Shown piece by piece: positions 7,317-13,731 of a DNA stretch of 17,324 nt. Source of the DNA: an uncultured Alphaproteobacteria bacterium (GTDB lineage: Bacteria; Pseudomonadota; Alphaproteobacteria; Rickettsiales; UBA1997); contig CAIUFU010000007.1 of assembly GCA_903898475.1 (NCBI GenBank), positions 1 to 17,324 of the forward strand, in the 5' to 3' direction. How positions within the stretch are numbered: the first letter of the stretch is position 1; every line of letters begins with the position of its first letter. Under the pieces are notes generated by a model that saw only the letters and a program-made list of their open reading frames with translations, searched no databases and was not told where the DNA came from. The position numbers were made by a program, and so were the translations under genes.

Positions 7317-7835
7317 CTAATTTAAAGTTTGCGGAAAAGACAAGGTATCGGGATTAATACTTGGATGGTTGATTAAAATTTCGCCAATTTCAGTTAAATC
7401 TTCTGACTCAGGTGCCATGTAATTTTGGTAAAGATAATCCATCGCCCAAAGCAAAACCGGCGTGCCATTTTTTAGAGTGTTAACATCCGCACCTGCCGCA
7501 ACTAAAGTTCGCACCATTGAAACATTGTGCGCACGAATAGCGTCAAACAACGCTGTGTCTCCGTATTCTCCAATATGGTTAACATCTGCACCTTCTTGCA
7601 CTAATCCTTTAGCCACCTTGCAAAATCCTTTACGCGCAGCAGCCACAAGCGCACTATTTAAAGCATTGGCGCCGCTGCTAATTAAATCTCCTACCTGCGG
7701 CATTAATAAATCTTCACCTTGCGTGGGATCCCAATCTCTAATCAATTGCAACAATTCTGCGTTTAATTCTTGCGGGGTTTTTATTCTTTCAGGAAACGTT
7801 CTTGGGGTAAGAAACTTGGAAAAAAAACGCCTCAT
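7317..7835 (-). CDS. Ankyrin-repeat protein, N-terminal part (ends at in-frame TAG)
   Basis: This 172-residue frame starts at an ATG with no clear Shine-Dalgarno, 40 bp after a promoter-like element. The first 55 residues are basic then helical and are not recognised. They are followed by ankyrin repeats at about 58-86, 91-119 (GDTALFDAIRAHNVSMVRTL) and 123-161 (NGTPVLLWAMDY). A fourth repeat begins at about 168 and is cut by the TAG after residue 172. Ankyrin repeats bind proteins, and in host-associated Alphaproteobacteria they are often effectors, but no secretion signal is recognisable here. As it stands the protein would end mid-repeat, which suggests truncation. Confidence 0.7.
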   Translation of the reverse strand: MRRFFSKFLTPRTFPERIKTPQELNAELLQLIRDWDPTQGEDLLMPQVGDLISSGANALNSALVAAARKGFCKVAKGLVQEGADVNHIGEYGDTALFDAIRAHNVSMVRTLVAAGADVNTLKNGTPVLLWAMDYLYQNYMAPESEDLTEIGEILINHPSINPDTLSFPQTLN

Positions 7836-7874
7836 ATTTTTACTGATTTTGGGTTATTTTTTTGCCAATGATGA

Positions 7875-7904
7875 ATTGTCTTTTTTCTTAAAATTTTTTG
7901 TCAA
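7875..7904 (-). promoter_or_regulatory. Predicted sigma-70 promoter of the ankyrin gene
   Basis: On the minus strand there is a consensus -35 box TTGACA (7904 down to 7899), an 18-bp spacer and a weaker -10 box GACAAT (7880 down to 7875). The start codon follows about 40 bp later. The 24-bp palindrome begins 8 bp upstream of the -35 box. Confidence 0.5.
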
Positions 7905-7912
7905 AAAACAAG

Positions 7913-7936
7913 ATTTTGCGCCACGTGGCGCAAAAT
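7913..7936. promoter_or_regulatory. Perfect 24-bp palindrome, candidate operator
   Basis: The half-site attttgcgccac (7913-7924) is followed directly by its exact reverse complement gtggcgcaaaat (7925-7936). There is no spacer, and the centre is CACGTG. It lies between two divergent promoter-like elements and touches the -35 box of the plus-strand one. No T-tract follows, and both flanking genes point away, so a terminator role is unlikely. A binding site for a dimeric regulator that controls both genes fits best. A repeat element is the alternative. Confidence 0.65.
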
Positions 7937-7965
7937 TGACGAAACCGTCACCAAGATAATAATAT
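7936..7965 (+). promoter_or_regulatory. Predicted sigma-70 promoter of the DUF1016N-SNase gene
   Basis: TTGACG (7936-7941) and TAATAT (7960-7965) are separated by 18 bp and lie 16 bp before the ATG at 7982. An aagg ribosome site at 7974-7977 sits in the resulting short leader. The -35 box shares its first base with the end of the palindrome, so a bound protein would block RNA polymerase. Confidence 0.5.
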
Positions 7966-7981
7966 CAATTGTTAAGGCCAG

Positions 7982-8968
7982 ATGGAAATTACTCTAAATA
8001 ATTACGAGAAATTGCTTTTGCAGGTTCAAAGAACCATTGAAGAAACCAAGCAAAATATTGTCAAAAGTGTAAATCGAGAAAAAGTGGTAATGAGCTGGGG
8101 ATTAGGAAAAATAATCGACCAACATTTAATGAAAAATGATCGCGCTGATTACGGAAAAAAACTTTTTAGCCAACTTGCAAAAGACACTTCAATCGCCGAA
8201 AGAACTCTTTACCAGATGCGGGCCTTCTACAAAACTTACCCCACTCTACCCAGTGAAAAAGCCGCTTTGAGCTGGAGTCACTACCGCACTTTAATTTCAG
8301 TTGGAGATTCCGAGAAACGAGAATATCTCGAAGATTTAGCAGTTCGCACAAGCTTGGATTCCGCCCAACTTCAGAAAAAAATTTCCAAATCTCACGCCAA
8401 AGAAAAACCAAAAAAATCCGTAAAATTTAGCGTCACACGCGGACAGCTTTACGCTTACAAACTCGTGACTTTTGCCGATTCTGCTGAGTGCTTTGCTGAT
8501 TGCGGATTTAATGTTTTTACCAAAGTAAAAACTTCGCTTAAAGGACGTGGCCAAATTGTGGAATCGGTAAAAAAAGGCGAAGGTTTTAGCTTCAAAAAAT
8601 CGACAAAAAAGCCGACCGAAATTCACACTTACAAAGCCACATTAGATCGCGTGGTTGACGGCGACACCATTCACGTGACGCTAGATTTGGGCTTTGAAAT
8701 TCGTCACAAAGAAATTTTGCGTTTGGCAAAAATTAATGCGCCGGAAATGTCAACTGTAGCTGGCAAAAAAAGCGCCGAAGTTTTGCAAAATATTTTGAAA
8801 GATGTGCCGATTTTGGTGATTAAAACTAACAAGACAGACATTTACGGGCGCTACATTGCCGATGTTTTTTTTAGTGAAAGCGGTGAAACAGATTTGCAGA
8901 AAATTGCGGATGGAGGAACTTATTTGAGCCAGATGCTGTTTGATTTGGGGGCGGTTGACGAGTATTAA
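7982..8968 (+). CDS. DUF1016 N-terminal domain fused to a staphylococcal-nuclease-like domain
   Basis: This 328-residue protein has two recognisable parts. Residues about 8-135 match the DUF1016/YhcG N-terminal domain: a helical region with ADYGKKLFSQLAKD, ERTLYQMRAFYKTYP and ALSWSHYRTLISV. In the usual family this domain precedes a PDDEXK nuclease, which is absent here. A linker domain (about 140-212, RGQLYAYKLV and DCGFNVFTKV) follows. Residues about 213-328 match the staphylococcal nuclease (thermonuclease) fold: RVVDGDTIHV (Asp226, Asp228), LRLAKINAPEM (Arg247, Glu255) and DIYGRYIADVF (Arg290). These correspond to the acidic, Arg35, Glu43 and Arg87 positions of the Staphylococcus enzyme. 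The position equivalent to Asp40 is Asn252, so metal binding may differ. There is no signal peptide, so it probably acts on DNA or RNA inside the cell. It has its own promoter-like element beside a palindrome, and a Shine-Dalgarno (aagg, 7974-7977). Confidence 0.85.
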   Translation: MEITLNNYEKLLLQVQRTIEETKQNIVKSVNREKVVMSWGLGKIIDQHLMKNDRADYGKKLFSQLAKDTSIAERTLYQMRAFYKTYPTLPSEKAALSWSHYRTLISVGDSEKREYLEDLAVRTSLDSAQLQKKISKSHAKEKPKKSVKFSVTRGQLYAYKLVTFADSAECFADCGFNVFTKVKTSLKGRGQIVESVKKGEGFSFKKSTKKPTEIHTYKATLDRVVDGDTIHVTLDLGFEIRHKEILRLAKINAPEMSTVAGKKSAEVLQNILKDVPILVIKTNKTDIYGRYIADVFFSESGETDLQKIADGGTYLSQMLFDLGAVDEY

Positions 8969-9103
8969 AATTAGCTTGTTATTCGCGAACTCAAATTCAT
9001 TTTGACCCAAATCCCCTAAAACCAATTGCTTGAAAAAATCACAACCCTATCCCAAACCCCAGCCATTTTTCACGGCTAAAACTTTTAACAAATTCTCAAA
9101 TTT

Positions 9104-9676
9104 ATGAAAAAATTTCTTACCTCTTTCGCCATTGCTGCACTTTGCGCTTTTTCAGTTAATGCCCAAGATGCATCTTCAACTGCTTCAACCGTAGCAAAAC
9201 CTTCTACTCCTGCCGTTGGAAAAGATTCTCGCACTGCGCAAAATTTTAAAAACATGCCGGTAGATCAAAAAATGCAAACCAGAGAATCTCAAATGGCTGA
9301 GAAACAAAATCTTTCCACAGAAGACAGAATTAAAATGAAAGACGCCAACGCTGCAAAATGGCAAAGTGCCTCTCCTGAAGAAAAACAAAAAATGATGGAG
9401 AACCGCGAAAAAGCAGGCAATATGAGCCCGGAAGAACGCGAAAAAATGAAAGCCCAAAGAATGGAAAAGAAAGATGACAGACAAGAAAAATACAACAATA
9501 CTTCGCCAGAAATGAAAGCCAAAATGGACGAACGCCGCGCCATGATGGAAAAGCTTTCTCCTGAAAAAAGAGAAGCGGTAAAAGCTGAAATGAAGCGTCA
9601 CCGTGAAGCGATGAAAGCAATTACTGGTGTTGAATTGCCAATGCCACAAGAACCAAACAACAATCAACAACGTTAA
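9104..9676 (+). CDS. Secreted charged helical-repeat protein
   Basis: The protein has 190 residues. A signal peptide is clear: MKKF, a hydrophobic core, then SVNA with cleavage expected after Ala20. The mature part is very rich in Lys, Glu, Met, Arg and Gln. It shows about five imperfect units of 18-26 residues, each opening with S/T-P/T-E (STE at 71, then SPE at 90, 108, 134 and 152), for example SPEEKQKMMENREKAGNM and SPEEREKMKAQRMEKKDD. This resembles DUF3106-like and Spy/CpxP-like periplasmic helical proteins, but no specific family can be assigned. No transmembrane segment is present after the signal. No Shine-Dalgarno precedes the ATG, and I see no convincing promoter in the 135 bp upstream. 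Confidence 0.8.
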   Translation: MKKFLTSFAIAALCAFSVNAQDASSTASTVAKPSTPAVGKDSRTAQNFKNMPVDQKMQTRESQMAEKQNLSTEDRIKMKDANAAKWQSASPEEKQKMMENREKAGNMSPEEREKMKAQRMEKKDDRQEKYNNTSPEMKAKMDERRAMMEKLSPEKREAVKAEMKRHREAMKAITGVELPMPQEPNNNQQR

Positions 9677-9684
9677 TCTCACCA

Positions 9685-9706
9685 GACTCGTCTCACCACG
9701 CGAGTC
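9685..9706. terminator. Hairpin between convergent genes
   Basis: The arms gactcg (9685-9690) and cgagtc (9701-9706) pair perfectly around a ten-base loop, in the 36-bp gap between two convergent genes. There is no T-run on either side. It could be a bidirectional transcript-end hairpin. Confidence 0.35.
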
Positions 9707-9712
9707 ACCCTA

Positions 9713-9907
9713 CTACTTCTTGCTGCCCTCATTGTAGTGAAAAGCCTTCTTGGCAATCGTCCCCACCACCTTCACCTTACGCGACTTTTCCGTGACGTAA
9801 TCCTTAGCCTTATTAAAGAAAGGAATCGCCAACATGATTAGGACGACGATTAAAATGATGCGAAACATTGGTGTTTTTAAAGATTGGAAATTGACATTTT
9901 TTCTCAC
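9713..9907 (-). CDS. Small single-pass membrane protein
   Basis: The frame encodes 64 residues from a GTG at 9905-9907, or 51 residues from an ATG at 9866-9868 (MFRIILIVVLIMLAIPFF). The second start places a hydrophobic membrane helix at the extreme N-terminus, followed by a basic tail (KSRKVKVVGTIAKKAFHYNEGSKK), as in many small inner-membrane proteins. I prefer this ATG. Neither start has a Shine-Dalgarno. The protein is not recognised. It is divergent from eno, whose predicted promoter lies upstream of the ATG choice but would overlap the GTG choice. The hydrophobic-then-basic pattern supports real coding, but it is short. Confidence 0.55.
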   Translation of the reverse strand: MRKNVNFQSLKTPMFRIILIVVLIMLAIPFFNKAKDYVTEKSRKVKVVGTIAKKAFHYNEGSKK

Positions 9908-9920
9908 GAAAGAAAACTAA
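9891..9920 (+). promoter_or_regulatory. eno: Possible promoter of eno
   Basis: A consensus -35 box TTGACA is at 9891-9896. An 18-bp spacer leads to a poor -10 candidate, aactaa (9915-9920), about 50 bp before the enolase ATG. Only the -35 is strong. Confidence 0.3.
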
Positions 9921-9971
9921 CGAAAACTTAACACCACTTGCCTCTCAAACATCAATTCAAATTTTTCTCCA

Positions 9972-11246
9972 ATGACCAAAATTGCCAATCTTAAAGCGCG
10001 CGAAATTATTGATTCGCGTGGATTTCCAACGCTGGAAGCAGAAATTCATTTAAGCGACGGATCAGTAGCAATTGCTGCGGTGCCAAGTGGAGCCTCAACC
10101 GGCAGCTTAGAGGCTTGCGAACTTCGCGACGGCGACAAAGCACGTTTTTTAGGCAAAGGCGTTTTGCAGGCGGTTGAAAATGTAAATACAAAAATTGCAG
10201 CAAAATTAGTTGGAATGGATGCGACAAATCAGAAAGAAATCGACGCGTTAATGATTGAAATGGATGGCACGGAAAATAAATCAAACTTAGGCGCCAACTC
10301 TATTCTAGCGGTTTCGCTGTCTTGTGCAAAAGCTTCGGCAATTTCAAAAAAAGTTCCGCTTTTTGAATATTTAGGCGGCAAAGATGCGCACATTCTGCCG
10401 GTGCCAATGATGAATATTATTAATGGCGGCAAGCATGCGGACAATAAAATCGACATCCAAGAATTTATGGTGATGCCAGTTGGAGCTTCATCAATTAAGG
10501 ATGCAATTCGTGTTGGTGCAGAAATTTTTCAACATCTAAAATTGCTTTTGAAGAAAGACGGACACAACACAAATGTTGGTGACGAAGGTGGATTTGCGCC
10601 AAATCTTGATTCAGCAAAAGAGGCCCTTGATTACATTGCAAACGCCACAGAAAAAGCCGGCTACAAGCTTGGTTCAGAAGTTGTTTTGGCTCTAGATTCA
10701 GCAGCCAGCGAATTTTACAAAGATGGTAAATACCACTTAGACGGAGAAGGAAAAATTCTTAGCTCCGACCAAATGGTGCGCTACTACGAAGAACTTGTTG
10801 CCAATTATCCAATCTTTTCAATTGAAGATGCTTTTGGAGAAGATGATTTCGAAGGCTGGAAAAATATTACCAAATCTTTGGGCAACAAAATTCAACTAGT
10901 TGGCGACGATTTATTTGTGACCAATCCGAAAATTTTGAAGAAAGGAATCAGCGAAAAAATGGCCAATGCCATGTTGGTTAAATTCAATCAAATCGGCACT
11001 TTAAGCGAAACGCTAAACGCAATCGCCATTGCCAAAGAAGCCCATTACAACAATGTAATTTCGCACCGCTCTGGCGAAACTGAAGACACTACAATTGCTC
11101 ACATTGCAGTTGCCACAAATGCCGGACAAATCAAAACCGGTTCACTTTGCAGATCTGACAGAACCGCCAAATACAATGAGCTAATCCGCATTGAAGAATA
11201 TTTAGGAAATCGCGGCCAATATGCCGGCAAAACAATTTTAAAATAA
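9972..11246 (+). CDS. eno: Enolase
   Basis: Enolase converts 2-phosphoglycerate to phosphoenolpyruvate in glycolysis, in the cytoplasm. At 424 residues it is full length. Family motifs appear in order: REIIDSRGFPTLEAE (10-24), PSGASTGSLEACELRDGD (38-55), NVGDEGGFAPN (201-211, with catalytic Glu205), LALDSAASEFY (Asp242, metal), SIEDAFGEDD (Glu285, metal), LVGDDLFVTN (Asp312, metal), KFNQIGTLSET (Lys337, catalytic) and SHRSGETED (364-372). All metal ligands and catalytic residues appear intact. The start fits the usual N-terminus (MTKIANLKAREI). No Shine-Dalgarno precedes it. A D-amino-acid transaminase gene begins 3 bp after the stop and is almost surely co-transcribed. Its presence shows at least lower glycolysis or gluconeogenesis, which many strict Rickettsia lack. 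Confidence 0.98.
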   Translation: MTKIANLKAREIIDSRGFPTLEAEIHLSDGSVAIAAVPSGASTGSLEACELRDGDKARFLGKGVLQAVENVNTKIAAKLVGMDATNQKEIDALMIEMDGTENKSNLGANSILAVSLSCAKASAISKKVPLFEYLGGKDAHILPVPMMNIINGGKHADNKIDIQEFMVMPVGASSIKDAIRVGAEIFQHLKLLLKKDGHNTNVGDEGGFAPNLDSAKEALDYIANATEKAGYKLGSEVVLALDSAASEFYKDGKYHLDGEGKILSSDQMVRYYEELVANYPIFSIEDAFGEDDFEGWKNITKSLGNKIQLVGDDLFVTNPKILKKGISEKMANAMLVKFNQIGTLSETLNAIAIAKEAHYNNVISHRSGETEDTTIAHIAVATNAGQIKTGSLCRSDRTAKYNELIRIEEYLGNRGQYAGKTILK

Positions 11247-11249
11247 AAC

Positions 11250-12092
11250 ATGTCTCGCATCAGCTACCTAAACGGTGAATTTTTACCTCACGAAAATTGC
11301 TTAGTTCACATTGAAGATCGCGGTTTTCAATTTGCTGACGGGGTTTACGAAGTTACGCTTTTTAAAAATGGTAAATTAATCGACGGCGAACCGCATTTGG
11401 AAAGGCTTTTCAGAAGTTTGCGCGAAATGAAAATTGAGCATAATTTTAAGCAAGAAGATTTGCACAAAATGCAAATTGAGCTTTTCGCCAAAAACCAAAT
11501 GAGTGAAGGAATTTGCTACCTGCAAATCACACGAGGCGCGACAAATCGCGTGCCGTTTTTTCCAAAAAATTTAACGCCGACAATTTCAGCAACTGTTGCT
11601 TTAGGCAAAAAATTAACTGACGAAGAATTTGAGAAAGGCGTGTCAATAATGACCCACGAGGACATCCGCTGGAAGCGCTGCGACATTAAATCCATCGCAC
11701 TATTTGCTTCGAGTTTTCTAAACCAAAAAGCCAAAGATTTGGGTTTTGACGACATGATTTTTGTGCGCGACGGTGTTGTAACGGAAGGAAGTTTTGCTAA
11801 TGCTTTTATTGTTGATGCGGCAGGAACGCTTATTACCAAAGGCGCCGACAATTTGATTTTGTGCGGCATTACCAGAAATCGTTTGATTGAATTTGCTAAA
11901 GCGGCGGGAATTAAAGTTGAAGAAAGGGATTTTAGCGTTGCTGAATTAATGGCGGCGCAAGAAGTGTTTTTGACAAGCTCAAGCTTGATTTTGCGCCCAG
12001 TTACAAAGGTTGATGGCAAAGTTGTAGGAACCGGAAAAGCTGGAAAAGTTGCACGGGTTTTGAGTGAAGCTTACAAGAATTTTATTGGGTAA
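11250..12092 (+). CDS. dat: D-amino-acid transaminase (class IV PLP enzyme)
   Basis: This 280-residue, fold-type IV aminotransferase transfers amino groups between D-alanine and 2-oxoglutarate, giving D-glutamate for peptidoglycan. Visible motifs are YLNGEFLPHENCLVHIEDRG and FADGVYEV at the N-terminus, then KRCDIKSIALFASSFLNQKA. Lys147 there is the expected PLP Schiff-base lysine. VTEGSFANAFIV follows, with Glu179 as the expected pyridine-nitrogen ligand, then LCGITRNRLIEFA and a Ser-rich EVFLTSSSLILRPV loop. The DIKS sequence and length favour D-alanine transaminase over branched-chain transaminase (IlvE) or aminodeoxychorismate lyase. The gene starts 3 bp after the eno stop without its own ribosome site, so coupling to eno is likely. 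Confidence 0.87.
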   Translation: MSRISYLNGEFLPHENCLVHIEDRGFQFADGVYEVTLFKNGKLIDGEPHLERLFRSLREMKIEHNFKQEDLHKMQIELFAKNQMSEGICYLQITRGATNRVPFFPKNLTPTISATVALGKKLTDEEFEKGVSIMTHEDIRWKRCDIKSIALFASSFLNQKAKDLGFDDMIFVRDGVVTEGSFANAFIVDAAGTLITKGADNLILCGITRNRLIEFAKAAGIKVEERDFSVAELMAAQEVFLTSSSLILRPVTKVDGKVVGTGKAGKVARVLSEAYKNFIG

Positions 12093-12097
12093 ACTGT

Positions 12098-12113
12098 CTT
12101 ACGAAATCGTAAG
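12098..12113. terminator. Short inverted repeat over the prepilin stop codon
   Basis: Cttacga (12098-12104) and tcgtaag (12107-12113) are exact inverted arms separated by aa. The element covers the TAA stop of the minus-strand prepilin gene and lies 6 bp after the convergent dat stop. An AT-rich stretch follows on the plus strand. It may serve as a weak bidirectional terminator. Confidence 0.35.
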
Positions 12114-12953
12114 ATTATATTTCTGCCCCAAATAAGTCTCCACCACCTGCCGCTCGGTTGTTTGCAAAGCGCGGGTAAAGATGATTATTTCAGCAATGTC
12201 GCCGTTTAAATAATGAGTCAGATATCTGCCAATCGCGGCTCCCGAATAAGATGTTAAAGCTGAGCTAAACCCAACCCCAGTATCATCCGCCCCACTACCG
12301 CCATTGATCCAATATTTTTGACCAGCAGCAACATTAAACCAGAAGGTGTGAATTCTTGGCGTCGGGCTGGAATAAGCAGCTACGGTAAAATCATTAAAAA
12401 CACCGCTGGAATGAGCCTGAGTAACTGAAGTTTCTGAGCGGTATCCTAACTGTAAATTGTCATTCACGCCTCCCAAAAACATCATTTGGCTAGTACTCGC
12501 TCTTCTTTGCTCAACCACAAAAATTGTGTAAGAAGAGCCGATTAGGGGAGAACCGTCAAAAGTTAAAAAATCATTAACCCCGTCAAATCTAATGGCTGGA
12601 AGCGAGTCGTTGAAAACTTTTTCGTAAAATTTTGGCTTACTGCTTGTGCTGGTTTGAGTCGCATTATTTTTAGATGCGGCGTTTGAGCTATTGTCTTGCC
12701 AGACGCTGATTGCACCGCCGTCAACTTGTTCTGAGAAAAGAAAGGAACTTTCCAGCGTGGTTTCGTACCAAATTGCCAAGTCGGCAATATCTTTCACTGA
12801 AGAATTTTGGGTAATGGTTTGAGCCGTTGAAAGTCGGGCTTTTAGAAACATCGCCTGCGACTTTATCACCCCAACCACAATGGCGGTAATGATTGCCAAA
12901 ACGACCGAGATTTCGACCAAGGAAAAGGCCGTGCGCAGAGATTTTTTTGGCAT
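12099..12953 (-). CDS. Prepilin-type protein with LamG-like domain
   Basis: The protein has 284 residues. A class III signal is visible at the N-terminus: basic MPKKSLRT, then A-FSLVE and a 20-residue hydrophobic helix (ISVVLAIITAIVVGVIKSQA). Cleavage by prepilin peptidase is expected before Phe10, with the usual Glu at +5. The -1 residue is Ala instead of the common Gly. The rest is a LamG/concanavalin-like beta domain seen in many environmental pseudopilins: WQDNSSNAASKNNATQTST, PAIRFDGVNDFLTFDGSPLI, and a C-terminal GDIAEIIIFTRALQTTERQ. This suggests a minor pilin or pseudopilin that binds glycans or ligands at the cell surface. It is the last gene of a dsbA-mlaF-prepilin unit, starting 1 bp after the mlaF stop. 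No assembly genes (PilB, PilC, PilD) are present here. Confidence 0.88.
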   Translation of the reverse strand: MPKKSLRTAFSLVEISVVLAIITAIVVGVIKSQAMFLKARLSTAQTITQNSSVKDIADLAIWYETTLESSFLFSEQVDGGAISVWQDNSSNAASKNNATQTSTSSKPKFYEKVFNDSLPAIRFDGVNDFLTFDGSPLIGSSYTIFVVEQRRASTSQMMFLGGVNDNLQLGYRSETSVTQAHSSGVFNDFTVAAYSSPTPRIHTFWFNVAAGQKYWINGGSGADDTGVGFSSALTSYSGAAIGRYLTHYLNGDIAEIIIFTRALQTTERQVVETYLGQKYNLTIS

Positions 12954-12954
12954 T

Positions 12955-13719
12955 TTATTTAGCTAAAAAATTAATCGGACCCGTAGCGTGACCGTGAATA
13001 AATTGGTCGAGATAGGCGTTTCCTGAGGAATACATGTCTTTGACATCGCCAAACCAGATGATTCTGCCTTCATAAAGCATGGCGATTTTATCAGCGATTT
13101 TGCGCGCCGAATTCATGTCGTGAGTAATGGTGATTGTGGTGGCGCCGAGTTGTTTGGAGTTAGAAATGATTAAATCATTAATCACATCTGCCATGATTGG
13201 ATCGAGGCCGGTTGTGGGTTCGTCGAAAAAAATAATTTCAGGATTACTCGCAACGGCGCGCGCTAAAGAGGCGCGTTTTTGCATGCCGCCGGAAAGCTCT
13301 GACGGATAAAGATCGGCAACTTTTTCGCTCAAACCAACATCTTTTAATTTTGAAATGGCGATTTCGCGCGCTTCTTTTTTGCTGATTTTTTTGTGATTGA
13401 GCAAGCGGAACGCAACATTTTCCCAGATCGGTAATGAATCAAATAAAGCGCCGCCCTGAAATAAAAATCCGAATTTCTCCATTAACTTGTCACGCTCTTT
13501 GTCGTTAAGACGCGCGACTTCAACATCGTCAATTTTAATGCTGCCAGAAGTTGCCTCTATTAGACTGGCAATGGTTTTAATTAGAACTGATTTGCCAGAA
13601 CCCGAGCCGCCTAAAATGACAACTGACTCACCTTTATTAACCACAAAATCAACGCCTTTGAGAACCTGCTTGTCGCCGAAGTTTTTAGTGAGATTTGTAA
13701 CGGTTAATTTTGCGGTCAT
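12955..13719 (-). CDS. mlaF: ABC transporter ATPase, MlaF/Mkl type
   Basis: This 254-residue ATP-binding subunit most resembles MlaF (Mkl, Ttg2A), which powers phospholipid transport between the membranes and maintains outer-membrane asymmetry. Motifs are Walker A GGSGSGKS (37-44), Q-loop with FLFQGGALFDSLPIWENVAF (86 onward, Gln88), signature LSGGMQKR (142-149), Walker B EIIFFDE (161-167), D-loop TGLDP and switch His200 in TITHDM. FQGGALFDSL is characteristic of the MlaF group. The partner permease (mlaE) and substrate-binding protein (mlaD) are not adjacent, which is unusual. The flanks are dsbA (12 bp upstream) and a prepilin gene (1 bp downstream), so the three are probably one transcript. 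No Shine-Dalgarno precedes the ATG. Confidence 0.9.
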   Translation of the reverse strand: MTAKLTVTNLTKNFGDKQVLKGVDFVVNKGESVVILGGSGSGKSVLIKTIASLIEATSGSIKIDDVEVARLNDKERDKLMEKFGFLFQGGALFDSLPIWENVAFRLLNHKKISKKEAREIAISKLKDVGLSEKVADLYPSELSGGMQKRASLARAVASNPEIIFFDEPTTGLDPIMADVINDLIISNSKQLGATTITITHDMNSARKIADKIAMLYEGRIIWFGDVKDMYSSGNAYLDQFIHGHATGPINFLAK

Positions 13720-13731
13720 TTTAATTTTTAT

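Larger units (their letters stand above)
6432..7835 (-). pseudogene. Ankyrin-repeat gene interrupted by one in-frame TAG (whole locus)
   Basis: Both ankyrin frames are in the same register (their first positions differ by 579 = 3 x 193). Read through the TAG at 7317-7319, they give one 467-codon ankyrin protein. The interrupted codon falls inside an ankyrin helix. Residues T-L-N-stop-A-I-R-Y-E-Y align with LLWAMDYLY in the preceding repeat and LLQAIEFDN in the next one. The lost residue may therefore have been Trp (TGG to TAG) or Gln (CAG to TAG), each one base change. There is no length change or other damage in the locus. It may be a young pseudogene, a gene now making a short N-terminal product, or a readthrough case. 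A sequencing error is also possible. Confidence 0.7.

Noticed and set aside
7317..7319. TAG read as pyrrolysine or evidence of an alternative genetic code
   Set aside because: No pyrrolysine genes are visible, and rpoD and the probable dnaG end normally with TAG. A point mutation is simpler.
7913..7936. Palindrome as an intrinsic terminator
   Set aside because: There is no T-run after the stem, and both neighbouring genes are transcribed away from it.
9185..9682. Long open frames on the minus strand across the secreted repeat protein
   Set aside because: They are Phe/His/Ser-rich mirror images of a Lys/Glu-rich coding sequence. The plus strand has a clear signal peptide and repeats.
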